A DNA stretch of 64,000 nt from Clostridiales bacterium (GTDB lineage: Bacteria; Bacillota; Clostridia; Lachnospirales; Lachnospiraceae). A program made the position numbers and the translations under genes. The stretch spans positions 559,926 through 623,925 of the forward strand of contig JAMPHY010000001.1 of assembly GCA_023663185.1 (NCBI GenBank), written 5' to 3'. The notes under the pieces are model-generated. The model was not told the origin of the DNA and ran no database searches. It was given only the letters and a program-made list of their open reading frames with translations. Positions 9,681-18,028 of the stretch are shown piece by piece. How positions within the stretch are numbered: position 1 is the first letter of the stretch; every line of letters starts with the position of its first letter.

Positions 9681-10336
9681 TATTTATCGCTCCCTTCCTT
9701 ATTAGATTTCGTAGGAAGTACCTCGCCTTTGTAAATCCATACCTTGACGCCGACCTTACCATAGGTTGTATCTGCTTCTGCAAAGCCGTAATCGATGTCG
9801 GCTCTTAATGTCTGAAGCGGAATAGTGCCGTCGCTGTAGAACTCTGTACGAGCCATATCAGCGCCGCCGAGACGTCCTGAACATGCAGTCTTAATACCGA
9901 GCGCGCCTGCCTTCATGGTTCTTCCCATGCAGGACTTCATAGCACGTCTGAAAGATACACGGTTCTCTAACTGCTGTGCGATATTCTCAGCAACAAGCTG
10001 AGCGTCTCTGTCCGGTCTCTTAATTTCCTTAATGTCTACCAGCACTTTCTTCTTTGTCACCTTAGAAAGTTCTTTCTTGGTAACTTCTATCTCATTACCG
10101 CCCTTACCGATAACTACACCGGGTTTAGCCGTATGGATAATTACTTTTACTCTGTCCGATGCTCTTTCGATTTCAATCTTGGACACACCGGCATTGTACA
10201 ATTTCTTCTTTAAATATTTTCTGATGTTATAATCTTCTACTAAAAAGTCAGAAAATTCAGCATCTGCATACCATTTAGAATCCCAATCTTTAATAATACC
10301 GACTCTTAAGCCGTGAGGATTAACTTTCTGTCCCAT
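9680..10336 (-). CDS. rpsC: 30S ribosomal protein S3
   Basis: Lines the mRNA entry channel and contributes to helicase activity. It starts [20 protein letters not shown] and has a KH domain ([18 protein letters not shown]) followed by the S3 C-terminal domain (GCKG-like [31 protein letters not shown]). Its 218 residues are standard. Confidence 0.97.
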   Translation of the reverse strand: MGQKVNPHGLRVGIIKDWDSKWYADAEFSDFLVEDYNIRKYLKKKLYNAGVSKIEIERASDRVKVIIHTAKPGVVIGKGGNEIEVTKKELSKVTKKKVLVDIKEIKRPDRDAQLVAENIAQQLENRVSFRRAMKSCMGRTMKAGALGIKTACSGRLGGADMARTEFYSDGTIPLQTLRADIDYGFAEADTTYGKVGVKVWIYKGEVLPTKSNKEGSDK

Positions 10337-10360
10337 GTTCTTCTCCTTCCTATATCATTC

Positions 10361-10747
10361 CTATCTTTCATCAAGCACAATTGTAATATGGCTCATTCTC
10401 TTCTCGATTCTGTACGCCCTTCCCTGTGCTCTGGGTTTGATTCTCTTCATGGTAGGCCCTTTGTTTGCATAACACTCTGCAATATAAAGGTTCTCCGCAT
10501 TCATTCCGTTATTGTTTTCAGCATTCGCGATAGCCGACTCCAATAATTTCTTGATAAGGCCTGATGCATATCTTGGATTGTATTCCAGAATAGCCAATGC
10601 TGAAGTTACATCTTTGCCTCTAATGGCATCTAATACGAAACAAGCTTTCTGTACAGATACTCTTGCATAAGATAACTTTGCTGAAGGTCTTGTATCCTTG
10701 TTCGCATTTCTTTCTCTTTTTATCTGGGATCTATGTCCTTTAGCCAT
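10361..10747 (-). CDS. rplV: 50S ribosomal protein L22
   Basis: Its extended loop lines the exit tunnel; changes there cause macrolide resistance in other species. Landmarks are LSYARVSVQKACFVLDAIRG and the C-terminal PRAQGRAYRIEKRMSHITIV. No loop duplication or deletion is apparent. Its 128 residues are standard. Confidence 0.97.
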   Translation of the reverse strand: MAKGHRSQIKRERNANKDTRPSAKLSYARVSVQKACFVLDAIRGKDVTSALAILEYNPRYASGLIKKLLESAIANAENNNGMNAENLYIAECYANKGPTMKRIKPRAQGRAYRIEKRMSHITIVLDER

Positions 10748-10778
10748 AGATAAAACCTCCTTTCAATTTATCGAACTC

Positions 10779-11060
10779 TTAACGGACTTTAGACTTTTTC
10801 TCGTCCTTATCATGTCCCCTGTAAGTTCTGGTTGCAACGAACTCACCGAGCTTATGTCCAACCATATCTTCTGTAACATATACAGGCACATGCTTTCTGC
10901 CATCATGAACGGCAAATGTATGCCCTACAAAAGATGGGAAAATAGTAGAACGGCGCGACCAAGTCTTAATGACCTGTTTCTGACCTGACGCATTCATAGC
11001 GTCTACTTTTTTCAGTAAGCTCTCATCTGCAAATGGTCCTTTTTTCAGTGATCTAGCCAT
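10779..11060 (-). CDS. rpsS: 30S ribosomal protein S19
   Basis: A head protein that forms a bridge with L5 and S13. The 93 residues start [20 protein letters not shown] and contain [20 protein letters not shown] and [15 protein letters not shown], all diagnostic. It follows rplB by 12 nt. Confidence 0.97.
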   Translation of the reverse strand: MARSLKKGPFADESLLKKVDAMNASGQKQVIKTWSRRSTIFPSFVGHTFAVHDGRKHVPVYVTEDMVGHKLGEFVATRTYRGHDKDEKKSKVR

Positions 11061-11072
11061 GACGTCTCCTCC

Positions 11073-11915
11073 TTATTTAATCGCTTTACCGTCTCGTCTT
11101 CTTACAATCAGCTTGTTAGACGCTTTTTTCTTCTTGCGCGTCTTTAAACCGAGTGCCGGTTTACCCCACGGTGTACATGGTCCCGGACGTCCTATCGGCG
11201 CCCTTCCTTCACCACCGCCGTGCGGGTGGTCGTTAGGGTTCATAACTGAACCGCGGACTGTCGGGCGTATACCCATATGACGCTTACGTCCTGCTTTACC
11301 AATCTTAATAAGGTTGTGGTCTGCATTTCCCACATTACCGATTGTTGCCCTGCACACAATCGGAACCATTCTCATTTCGCCTGAAGGAAGTCTTAAGGTT
11401 GCATATTTACCTTCCTTTGCCATTAACTGAGCTCCGTTGCCTGCGGAACGAACCAACTGTCCGCCCTTGCCCGGATATAACTCAATGTTATGAATAACAG
11501 TACCTACCGGAATTTCTGATAACGGCAGGCAGTTGCCAAGCCTTACTTCCGCCTGTGGTCCGTTCATGACCTTCATGCCGTCCGTCAAGCCTTCCGGTGC
11601 AAGAATATATGACTTCTCGCCGTCTTCATAACAGATTAATGCAATATTCGCTGATCTGTTCGGATCGTATTCAATACCTATTACCGTTGCGCTAATTCCA
11701 TCTTTCTTTCTCTTGAAATCAACATCTCTATACAGCCTTCTGCTTCCGCCGCCACGATGTCTGACTGTTATCTTACCCTGATTATTACGTCCGGAATTCT
11801 TTTTCAGAGAAGTACAAAGCGCCTTTTCAGGTGTAGACTTTGTAATCTCAGAGAAATCAGAACCTGTCATATTACGTCTCGAAGGTGTATACGGGTTATA
11901 TTTCTTAATTCCCAT
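11073..11915 (-). CDS. rplB: 50S ribosomal protein L2
   Basis: A primary 23S rRNA-binding protein at the peptidyl-transferase centre. It contains [18 protein letters not shown] and the conserved C-terminal region [20 protein letters not shown] with the functionally key His. Its 280 residues are standard. Confidence 0.97.
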   Translation of the reverse strand: MGIKKYNPYTPSRRNMTGSDFSEITKSTPEKALCTSLKKNSGRNNQGKITVRHRGGGSRRLYRDVDFKRKKDGISATVIGIEYDPNRSANIALICYEDGEKSYILAPEGLTDGMKVMNGPQAEVRLGNCLPLSEIPVGTVIHNIELYPGKGGQLVRSAGNGAQLMAKEGKYATLRLPSGEMRMVPIVCRATIGNVGNADHNLIKIGKAGRKRHMGIRPTVRGSVMNPNDHPHGGGEGRAPIGRPGPCTPWGKPALGLKTRKKKKASNKLIVRRRDGKAIK

Positions 11916-11959
11916 GATATCTTTCTCCTTTACTTAATCGTTGTTAATCTATTCGGCTT

Positions 11960-12259
11960 TTATAAGCCTGCAAAAATTTCTATATCCTTACTGTCAGCCG
12001 TCAACTGAACGATGGCTTTCTTGGTCTTGGCTGTCTTGCCGTATACCATGCCGCGTCTTTTGGTCTTGCCGTCAAGATTCATGGTATTTACCTTAGCAAC
12101 TTTTGCTCCTTCAAACATTTTCTCAACAGCCTCTTTAATCTGACTCTTATTTGCTTCCGGGTGAACCAGAAAAGTGTATTTCTTATCGCTCATGCCTGCC
12201 ATACTTTTTTCTGTAATAACTGGTTTGAGGATTACATCATAATATTTAATTGCTGCCAT
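11960..12259 (-). CDS. rplW: 50S ribosomal protein L23
   Basis: A docking site for trigger factor and SRP at the tunnel exit. The 99 residues include [36 protein letters not shown] and the basic loop [18 protein letters not shown]. The start shares a base with the rplD stop. Confidence 0.97.
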   Translation of the reverse strand: MAAIKYYDVILKPVITEKSMAGMSDKKYTFLVHPEANKSQIKEAVEKMFEGAKVAKVNTMNLDGKTKRRGMVYGKTAKTKKAIVQLTADSKDIEIFAGL

Positions 12260-12915
12260 TATGCATACACCTCCTCAATATTAGCTACCGCATCTTTGGT
12301 GATGACTACGGTATCATATTTCATGATATCATATACGTTAATCGTGCTCCTTATTTCCTTCGCTTCGCCAGCCGCCTCAATCTTAACATATGAGGTCTTA
12401 ACGGTAGGAAGATTTCTTGCAGAACAGATTACGTTCTTATCAATATCTCCTATTATCACTAAAGCTTTGCCGACTTTAAGGTTATCAAGAACTTTCTTGA
12501 AATTCTTTGTCTTAATTTCATCAAGCTTAAGTTCGTCAAGTACGATAAATTTATTTTCCTGTACTCTGCTTGTAAGCGCGGACTTAACTGCCGCTCTTTT
12601 TTCCTTCTTATTTAATTTGAAAGAATAATCTCTCGGAACCGGAGCGAATACAACGCCGCCGCCTTTCCATTGTGGAGCTCTGATAGAACCCTGTCTTGCA
12701 TGACCTGTTCCTTTCTGTCTCCACGGCTTTCTTCCGCCTCCGGATACTTCTGAACGAGTCTTTGCTTTCTGCGTTCCCTGACGCTTGTTTGCAAGATACT
12801 GAACGACTGCCATATGCACTAAATGTTCATTCACTTCAACACCAAAGACCGCATCGTTTAAATCAATCTTGCCAACTTCTTTACCTTCCATATTATAAAC
12901 AGATACGTTTGCCAT
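12259..12915 (-). CDS. rplD: 50S ribosomal protein L4
   Basis: Its loop reaches into the exit tunnel ([20 protein letters not shown], the macrolide-contact region). In some bacteria L4 also represses the S10 operon through the leader RNA. Start [15 protein letters not shown] at 12915 is chosen because AAAGGAGG lies 8 nt upstream; the frame is open 36 nt further. Length is about 218 residues. Confidence 0.96.
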   Translation of the reverse strand: MANVSVYNMEGKEVGKIDLNDAVFGVEVNEHLVHMAVVQYLANKRQGTQKAKTRSEVSGGGRKPWRQKGTGHARQGSIRAPQWKGGGVVFAPVPRDYSFKLNKKEKRAAVKSALTSRVQENKFIVLDELKLDEIKTKNFKKVLDNLKVGKALVIIGDIDKNVICSARNLPTVKTSYVKIEAAGEAKEIRSTINVYDIMKYDTVVITKDAVANIEEVYA

Positions 12916-12950
12916 CTGAATGGTCCTCCTTTCATCTGTGACGCAGGTCA

Positions 12951-13637
12951 CTACCTCGCCTCGACCTTAGTTGTTTCTTTAATTGTTACCAAGCCTTTAC
13001 GAGGTCCCGGTACAGCGCCTTTTACAAGGAGCAGATTCTTATCTGCATCAACTCTTACTATCGTAAGATTCTGAACCGTTACTTTTACGCAGCCCATATG
13101 TCCGGGCATTCCTTTTCCTTTAAATACTCTGCTTGGTGAAGAACATGCACCGTTGGAGCCCTGATGACGATGGAATTTGGAACCGTGTGTCATAGGTCCT
13201 CTGTGCTGACCGTGTCTCTTAATTGCGCCCTGAAATCCTTTTCCTTTGGAAATTGCAGTTGCGTCAACTCTGTCTCCTGCCTCGAAGATATCCGCTTTAA
13301 TCTCGCTGCCAAGCGTATACTCCTGTGCATTCTCAAGCTTTAACTCTCTTACAAATCTCTTACTTGAAACACCGGCCTTATCGAAATGTCCTTTTAACGC
13401 TTTATTAACGCCATGTCTGTGAATAATTTCTTTCTTGCCGCTCTTATCTTTGTTGACAACTCTTTCCTTCTTGTCCACAAAGCCGACCTGTACTGCATTG
13501 TAACCGTCGTTTTCAACTGTTTTAATCTGTGTTACTGCACACGGTCCTGCCTGAAGTACGGTTACGGGTGTCAAGCTGCCGTCTTCATTGAAGATTTGAG
13601 TCATTCCGACTTTTGTTGCTAAAATTGCTTTCTTCAT
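12951..13637 (-). CDS. rplC: 50S ribosomal protein L3
   Basis: An assembly-initiator protein near the peptidyl-transferase centre. It contains [40 protein letters not shown] and [18 protein letters not shown], with the Gln that is methylated in some bacteria within KGFQGA. CAGGAGG 8 nt upstream supports the start at 13637 rather than the longer open frame. Confidence 0.97.
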   Translation of the reverse strand: MKKAILATKVGMTQIFNEDGSLTPVTVLQAGPCAVTQIKTVENDGYNAVQVGFVDKKERVVNKDKSGKKEIIHRHGVNKALKGHFDKAGVSSKRFVRELKLENAQEYTLGSEIKADIFEAGDRVDATAISKGKGFQGAIKRHGQHRGPMTHGSKFHRHQGSNGACSSPSRVFKGKGMPGHMGCVKVTVQNLTIVRVDADKNLLLVKGAVPGPRKGLVTIKETTKVEAR

Positions 13638-13699
13638 TTCTTTACCTCCTGTGATTCTACAGCGGACCACTTATCTTAGCGGTCATACTAGTAGGGGTG

Positions 13700-14017
13700 T
13701 TATTTGGTTTTCATCTTAATATCGATATACACGCCGACCGGCATTTCCAGTCTCTGCAGTGCATCAACAGTCTTAGGTGTAGGAGCAATGATATCGATGA
13801 GTCTCTTATGTGTTCTCTGCTCGAACTGCTCTCTGGAATCTTTGTACTTATGAACCGCTCTTAAGATTGTGACTACTTCCTTCTTAGTCGGAAGGGGCAC
13901 CGGTCCGCTTACCTGAGATCCGTTTTTCTTAACTGTTTCGATGATTTTTTTGGCAGATGCATCAACTAACTGATGATCATAAGCTTTTAATGTAATTCGC
14001 ATTATTTGACTTGCCAT
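13700..14017 (-). CDS. rpsJ: 30S ribosomal protein S10
   Basis: First gene of the superoperon; the protein belongs to the 30S head and is NusE in antitermination complexes. The 105 residues include [40 protein letters not shown] and [29 protein letters not shown] lies upstream. A promoter and long leader precede it. Confidence 0.97.
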   Translation of the reverse strand: MASQIMRITLKAYDHQLVDASAKKIIETVKKNGSQVSGPVPLPTKKEVVTILRAVHKYKDSREQFEQRTHKRLIDIIAPTPKTVDALQRLEMPVGVYIDIKMKTK

Positions 14018-14364
14018 AAAAAAAGTCGCCTCCTTTTCGCACTTTTAAGTTCTAAGTACGACAAGCGGTGACTGTACACTCTCCCGTGTGTGTCTAATAG
14101 AAGCTCCTCTGTGGGAGTCGCATCTAACAGAAAATTCGCTTCGCGAATTATCTGCCACGAATGTGCGCTTCGCGTGCCATTCGTGTGTAACCCGCTACAC
14201 TTTGTAAATTATCTACCATGCTACACTACACGTCGTTTCTGACTTGGTCAGACATTCTTGCTTGTACAGTGACTTGTCGTCAGTTTCCTAACTTGACATT
14301 CGCTCCACGGAAAACCTGCCACGTGGGCAGCAACCTCACGTTTCACAGCTATCATGTCACAGCA
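14018..14364 (-). promoter_or_regulatory. structured leader of the S10 operon
   Basis: About 345 nt of transcribed, non-coding sequence between the probable start site and rpsJ. Read on the minus strand it can form several hairpins, including a CACGAATG/CATTCGTG stem and the perfect palindrome AATTCGCGAAGCGAATT. The motif GCGAAGCG appears twice. S10 leaders are L4-binding control sites in some bacteria, but I cannot match this one to a known fold. Confidence 0.5.
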
Positions 14365-14370
14365 AGGGAT

Positions 14371-14399
14371 ATTATACATGATGTTTTTTTAATATGCAA
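14371..14399 (-). promoter_or_regulatory. sigma-A-type promoter of the S10 operon
   Basis: On the minus strand TTGCAT (14394-14399) and TATAAT (14371-14376) are separated by 17 nt. It points into the leader of rpsJ and sits back-to-back with the promoter at 14409-14437. Confidence 0.75.
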
Positions 14400-14408
14400 G
14401 CATTTTTT

Positions 14409-14437
14409 TTGATTTTTTTTAATTTTTCTGCTATAAT
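14409..14437 (+). promoter_or_regulatory. sigma-A-type promoter of the BMP gene
   Basis: TTGATT (14409-14414), 17 nt, then TATAAT (14432-14437) on the plus strand. It is divergent from the S10 promoter, only 9 bp away. A second TTGACA at 14453 has no well-spaced -10. Confidence 0.65.
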
Positions 14438-14504
14438 CTTTTTTGACATATGAAAATATGCTATAAAAGCAACAATGTTTTAGTTATTTAAGGAGGCTTA
14501 AGCC

Positions 14505-16439
14505 ATGGCAGCAAGTGATTACTCATCAGCATTAAAACAAGGAATAAAAAGTTATCAGAACGCTCTTTCAAAAGGCGCTTATCCATATCTTCCGGCTCTG
14601 GACGATATTATATCATATACTGAAATTTCAGCACAAGTAGGATTGGGACTAATGGATATTCCGTTGTCCAAAATTGTCGGCACCAAGACGGCGGGGCGCA
14701 CGAACGCATTCGCATACAATTTTATGCCCTTATTATCCGATACTTCTGAATTTGGGCATAAGTGGGCGTCGCTTTACGACCATCAGGTAGAAGACGGTAT
14801 ACGCGATCCGATTGTAGTCTATGAATTTATGAACCAGTTCTATGTTCAGGAAGGCAACAAACGTGTCAGCGTCATGAAATATCTTGGTACATACAGCATA
14901 CTTGGCACAGTAACACGTCTGATTCCTAAAAAAACCGACGATAAAGCCAACCGTCTGTACTATGAATTTATGGATTTCTATGAGGCGTCCAAAAGTTACG
15001 ACGTCTGCTTTACTAAAGAAGGAAGCTACAAAAAGCTTTTAAAACTTATGAAAAAAGAAGAAGGCGAGCTTTGGAGCGATGAAGACCGGCTTCAATTCCA
15101 TTCGGCGTTCATTACTTTTGAGGAAACGTTTATGAAAGCGCATGGAGAAAAATTGGAATTGACCGTATCCGACGCCTTCCTTATTTATGCAGAAATCTAC
15201 GGTTATGAGCAGATGGTAAACGAGACCGAGCACGAAATGCTTCCTGCGCTGCAAAAAATATGGAATGAAATCACCCTTGCAGATAAAGGAAATCAGGTTG
15301 AATTGGTACAGAACCCGTCAGAAACGAAATCATCTATTTTTAACAGGTTGATTTTGACCGGTACAATTTCACCGGATACTATCAAAGCGGCGTTTATTTA
15401 TACGAAGACCACAGACACTTCAAGCTGGGCGTATGCGCACGAACTTGGAAGAATGTACATAGAACAGGCGTATAATGGGAAGATTAAAACCATTGCCATC
15501 GATAAAGCGGACACGGAAGAAGAAGTGGATAACGCCATAGAGCAGGCTGTTGATTCGGGCTGTAATCTGATTTTCACTACCGCTCCGCAGATGGCGAACC
15601 AGAGTGTGCGCTCTGCTATCAAGCACCCCAAAGTGCATATTTATAACTGCTCCGTCAATCTTTCATATTCGTCCATTCATACTTATTATGCAAGAATGTA
15701 TGAATGTAAATTCCTTATGGGCGCAATAGCGGCGGCGGTATCAAGGTCGGACAGACTAGGATATGTGGCGGACTATCCTATATACGGAACAATGGCAAAT
15801 ATAAACGCTTTCGCGCTGGGCGCCAGAATGATTAATCCATATGTACAGGTGTATCTGGAATGGGCTAATTTAAGAGAACAAGACGCCAAAGAGCGCTTAA
15901 GACAAGAAGGTATCGTATGTATCTCCGACAGCGATATGATAACTCCTGAGCGCGCCTCAAGAGAATACGGTCTCTATGCGAAAAAGGAGGACGGCTCATT
16001 AGAGAACCTTGCAACTCCTATCTGGCACTGGGGCAAGTTCTATGAGCGCATTATCAATAACCTGTGCAGCGGCAATACCGAAGCTGATTCCCAGAAGGGA
16101 ACAAAGGCAGTAAATTATTGGTGGGGAATGTCCGCCGACGTAATAGACGTTATCTGCTCCAAAGATATGCCTCATGGCACTCACAGACTGATTGAATTTC
16201 TGAAAGCGGCAATCCGCGCCGGTGATTTTCACCCGTTTGACGGTCTGATTTACTCTCAGAACGGAATTATCCGCTGTAAAGAGGGTAGCTCACTTGAACC
16301 CGAAGAAATCGTCACAATGGATTGGCTTGCCGAGAATGTCGTAGGACGCATTCCCGAACCTAACGAACTAACGGAGGAGGCTCAGGCGCTTTTACAGCTT
16401 CAGGGCGTTAAAATTGATGAAACAGGCACAGACAAATGA
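14505..16439 (+). CDS. cytosolic BMP-family (PBP1-type) protein with ParB-like N-terminal region
   Basis: A protein of 644 residues. The C-terminal half (from about residue 280: IKAAFIYTKTTDTSSWAYAH ... YVADYPIYGTMANINAFALG) matches the BMP/Med fold, which in secreted lipoproteins binds nucleosides. There is no signal peptide or lipobox, so this copy is predicted to be cytosolic. The N-terminal part contains VQEGNKRVSVMKYLG, similar to the core of ParB/Srx-like domains. It may be an intracellular sensor. AAGGAGG precedes the start by 8 nt, and a phosphoesterase gene overlaps its 3' end by 23 nt. Confidence 0.75.
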   Translation: MAASDYSSALKQGIKSYQNALSKGAYPYLPALDDIISYTEISAQVGLGLMDIPLSKIVGTKTAGRTNAFAYNFMPLLSDTSEFGHKWASLYDHQVEDGIRDPIVVYEFMNQFYVQEGNKRVSVMKYLGTYSILGTVTRLIPKKTDDKANRLYYEFMDFYEASKSYDVCFTKEGSYKKLLKLMKKEEGELWSDEDRLQFHSAFITFEETFMKAHGEKLELTVSDAFLIYAEIYGYEQMVNETEHEMLPALQKIWNEITLADKGNQVELVQNPSETKSSIFNRLILTGTISPDTIKAAFIYTKTTDTSSWAYAHELGRMYIEQAYNGKIKTIAIDKADTEEEVDNAIEQAVDSGCNLIFTTAPQMANQSVRSAIKHPKVHIYNCSVNLSYSSIHTYYARMYECKFLMGAIAAAVSRSDRLGYVADYPIYGTMANINAFALGARMINPYVQVYLEWANLREQDAKERLRQEGIVCISDSDMITPERASREYGLYAKKEDGSLENLATPIWHWGKFYERIINNLCSGNTEADSQKGTKAVNYWWGMSADVIDVICSKDMPHGTHRLIEFLKAAIRAGDFHPFDGLIYSQNGIIRCKEGSSLEPEEIVTMDWLAENVVGRIPEPNELTEEAQALLQLQGVKIDETGTDK

Positions 16440-17046
16440 CCTTGTAAAAATTCTTATATTGGGAGACCACGAATCCAAGCTGCTCTACGATTACTATGAT
16501 CCGGAGCGGCTTAAGGATATTGACCTCATAATTTCCTGCGGAGACTTAAGGGCGGATTATCTTTCGTTCTTTGTCACCCTCTGCAATGTGCCCCTGCTCT
16601 ATGTCAAGGGCAACCATGATACTAAATATGAGGTCAAGCCTCCCGAAGGCTGTATCTGTATTGAAGATGATATCTATGTTTTTAAGGGAATACGTATCAT
16701 GGGGCTTGGCGGTTCTATGGAATACATTCCTAAAGCGCCGAACCAATATAGCGAAGAGAAAATGAGAAAGCGCGTACAGAAAATGCGCTTCAAATTATGG
16801 CGGCATAAAGGCTTCGATATTCTGGTCGCGCACTCTCCCGCCTACCACATCAACGACTTAGAAGACCTGCCGCACCGAGGATTTGAGATTTTCCGCACGC
16901 TTATGGAGAAATATGAGCCGAAATTTTTCTTCCACGGACATGTTCATTCCAATTACAGCAGAAAATTTAAACGGACAGACGTATATGAGAAAACTACGAT
17001 AGTAAACGCTTATGAATATTCTATCGTAGAATACCATTTTGACTAA
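16417..17046 (+). CDS. calcineurin-like metallophosphoesterase
   Basis: A protein of about 209 residues with the two-metal phosphoesterase blocks in order: LILGDHES, ISCGDLRADYL, KGNHD, VAHSP and HGHVHSN. The first block reads GDHE instead of the usual GDxH. The substrate is unknown. The ATG lies inside the end of the BMP-domain gene (23 nt overlap), so the two are translated together and probably work together. Confidence 0.8.
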   Translation: MKQAQTNDLVKILILGDHESKLLYDYYDPERLKDIDLIISCGDLRADYLSFFVTLCNVPLLYVKGNHDTKYEVKPPEGCICIEDDIYVFKGIRIMGLGGSMEYIPKAPNQYSEEKMRKRVQKMRFKLWRHKGFDILVAHSPAYHINDLEDLPHRGFEIFRTLMEKYEPKFFFHGHVHSNYSRKFKRTDVYEKTTIVNAYEYSIVEYHFD

Positions 17047-17071
17047 ATATTCTGCCTGTGCAGTCAGGTGT

Positions 17072-17803
17072 CTATAGGACACAGGTAAAAAAATCAAGTA
17101 TGTCATCTATTGTAGACTCAATGAAATCCTCAATACGCTCTGCCGACAAAAAACGGTAGCCTGATATGACAATTCTGTCAGCATTATATTGCGTATATAA
17201 TAAGTGGTTTCTTTGCTTCTCGATATCCTCTCGCTTCACAAGTCCTTCCACGTCGAACGAGACCGCATTTTTAAGCAGCTCCATAATTGCCTTGCTGTGC
17301 CTGCTGTTCTGGTATAGCCATAAGTCGATACCCTTTGCTTCCACATAATACGGCTCTCTAAATTCCGGTAAGCTCATAGGCGGTATAAATTCTTTTTGCA
17401 GCGCCCGCCATATCTTTATATCATTATTATAATCAGTCAGACAGTGAACGCATAGACCTAGCACAAAATCCTTAAAGCCACTTCCACTTAAACCGCTTTC
17501 CTTAACGCCGCTTCCCCTAAAACCGCTTTCTTCCTGTCCGGCGACATACCTTTTCAAGACAGCCCTGATATTATCCCGCCACCTCTTATAATCCTGCGTA
17601 TCGCTCCACTCCCCGCAGCCCTCAAACATATGGGAGCGGACCTTCATATCTATATTATAAGCTTCATTCATATGTACCGAATCCGGAGCCACGCTGCCTA
17701 AGATAAATTCCGCCTCATGCTCTATTGTAGGCATATGTTTTATTTTAGGTACACGCTTCAACAGCCTATATGCAATTTCCATATGTATCATCTGATACGA
17801 CAT
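17072..17803 (-). CDS. zinc-dependent phospholipase C-like protein
   Basis: About 243 residues. The N-terminal region (HMEIAYRLLKRV ... FILGSVAPDSVHMNEAYN) and GLCVHCLTDYNNDIKIW have the His/Asp pattern of the zinc-dependent PLC/S1-P1 nuclease fold (PF00882-type). No signal peptide is seen, so it probably acts inside the cell. A 30-bp unit repeated twice encodes ESGFRGSGVK and ESGLSGSGFK in the middle. The start at 17803 is inferred from the family; the frame is open 33 nt further. Confidence 0.7.
   Translation of the reverse strand: MSYQMIHMEIAYRLLKRVPKIKHMPTIEHEAEFILGSVAPDSVHMNEAYNIDMKVRSHMFEGCGEWSDTQDYKRWRDNIRAVLKRYVAGQEESGFRGSGVKESGLSGSGFKDFVLGLCVHCLTDYNNDIKIWRALQKEFIPPMSLPEFREPYYVEAKGIDLWLYQNSRHSKAIMELLKNAVSFDVEGLVKREDIEKQRNHLLYTQYNADRIVISGYRFLSAERIEDFIESTIDDILDFFTCVL
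17471..17530. repeat. two tandem 30-bp units inside the phospholipase-like gene
   Basis: 17471-17500 and 17501-17530 are near-identical and in frame (10 codons each, Gly/Ser-rich product). This looks like a local duplication in a linker. Confidence 0.85.
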
Positions 17804-17836
17804 AACAAATCCACTCCCAATATAATTATTCTTCAC

Positions 17837-18026
17837 TACTGTTCACAGTCGTATATAGGCATGGACTCATATGTTTTCATGAGTGGTCCTTGGAAAACGC
17901 CGGTACTTAGTGAAAAAGCTGTTTTTTAGCTTTTGAGCTTAGTACCGCTGCGATTTTCCACGGAGCGAGAGCGTACCACTCATGGAAACATATGAGTTCA
18001 TGCCCCCAACGACTGTGAATAGTAAC
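17837..18026. repeat. large cruciform-forming inverted repeat between two genes
   Basis: Two arms of about 75 bp face each other around a short centre. Matching blocks include TTCACAGTCGT, CTCATATGTTT, CATGAGTGGT, GGAAAA and GGTACT, with an inner AAAAGCT/AGCTTTT stem. It lies in the gap between the phospholipase-like gene and the ABC permease gene. It could serve as a bidirectional terminator, but its size and a related arm at 63563-63600 suggest a dispersed palindromic element. Confidence 0.8.
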
Positions 18027-18028
18027 CA

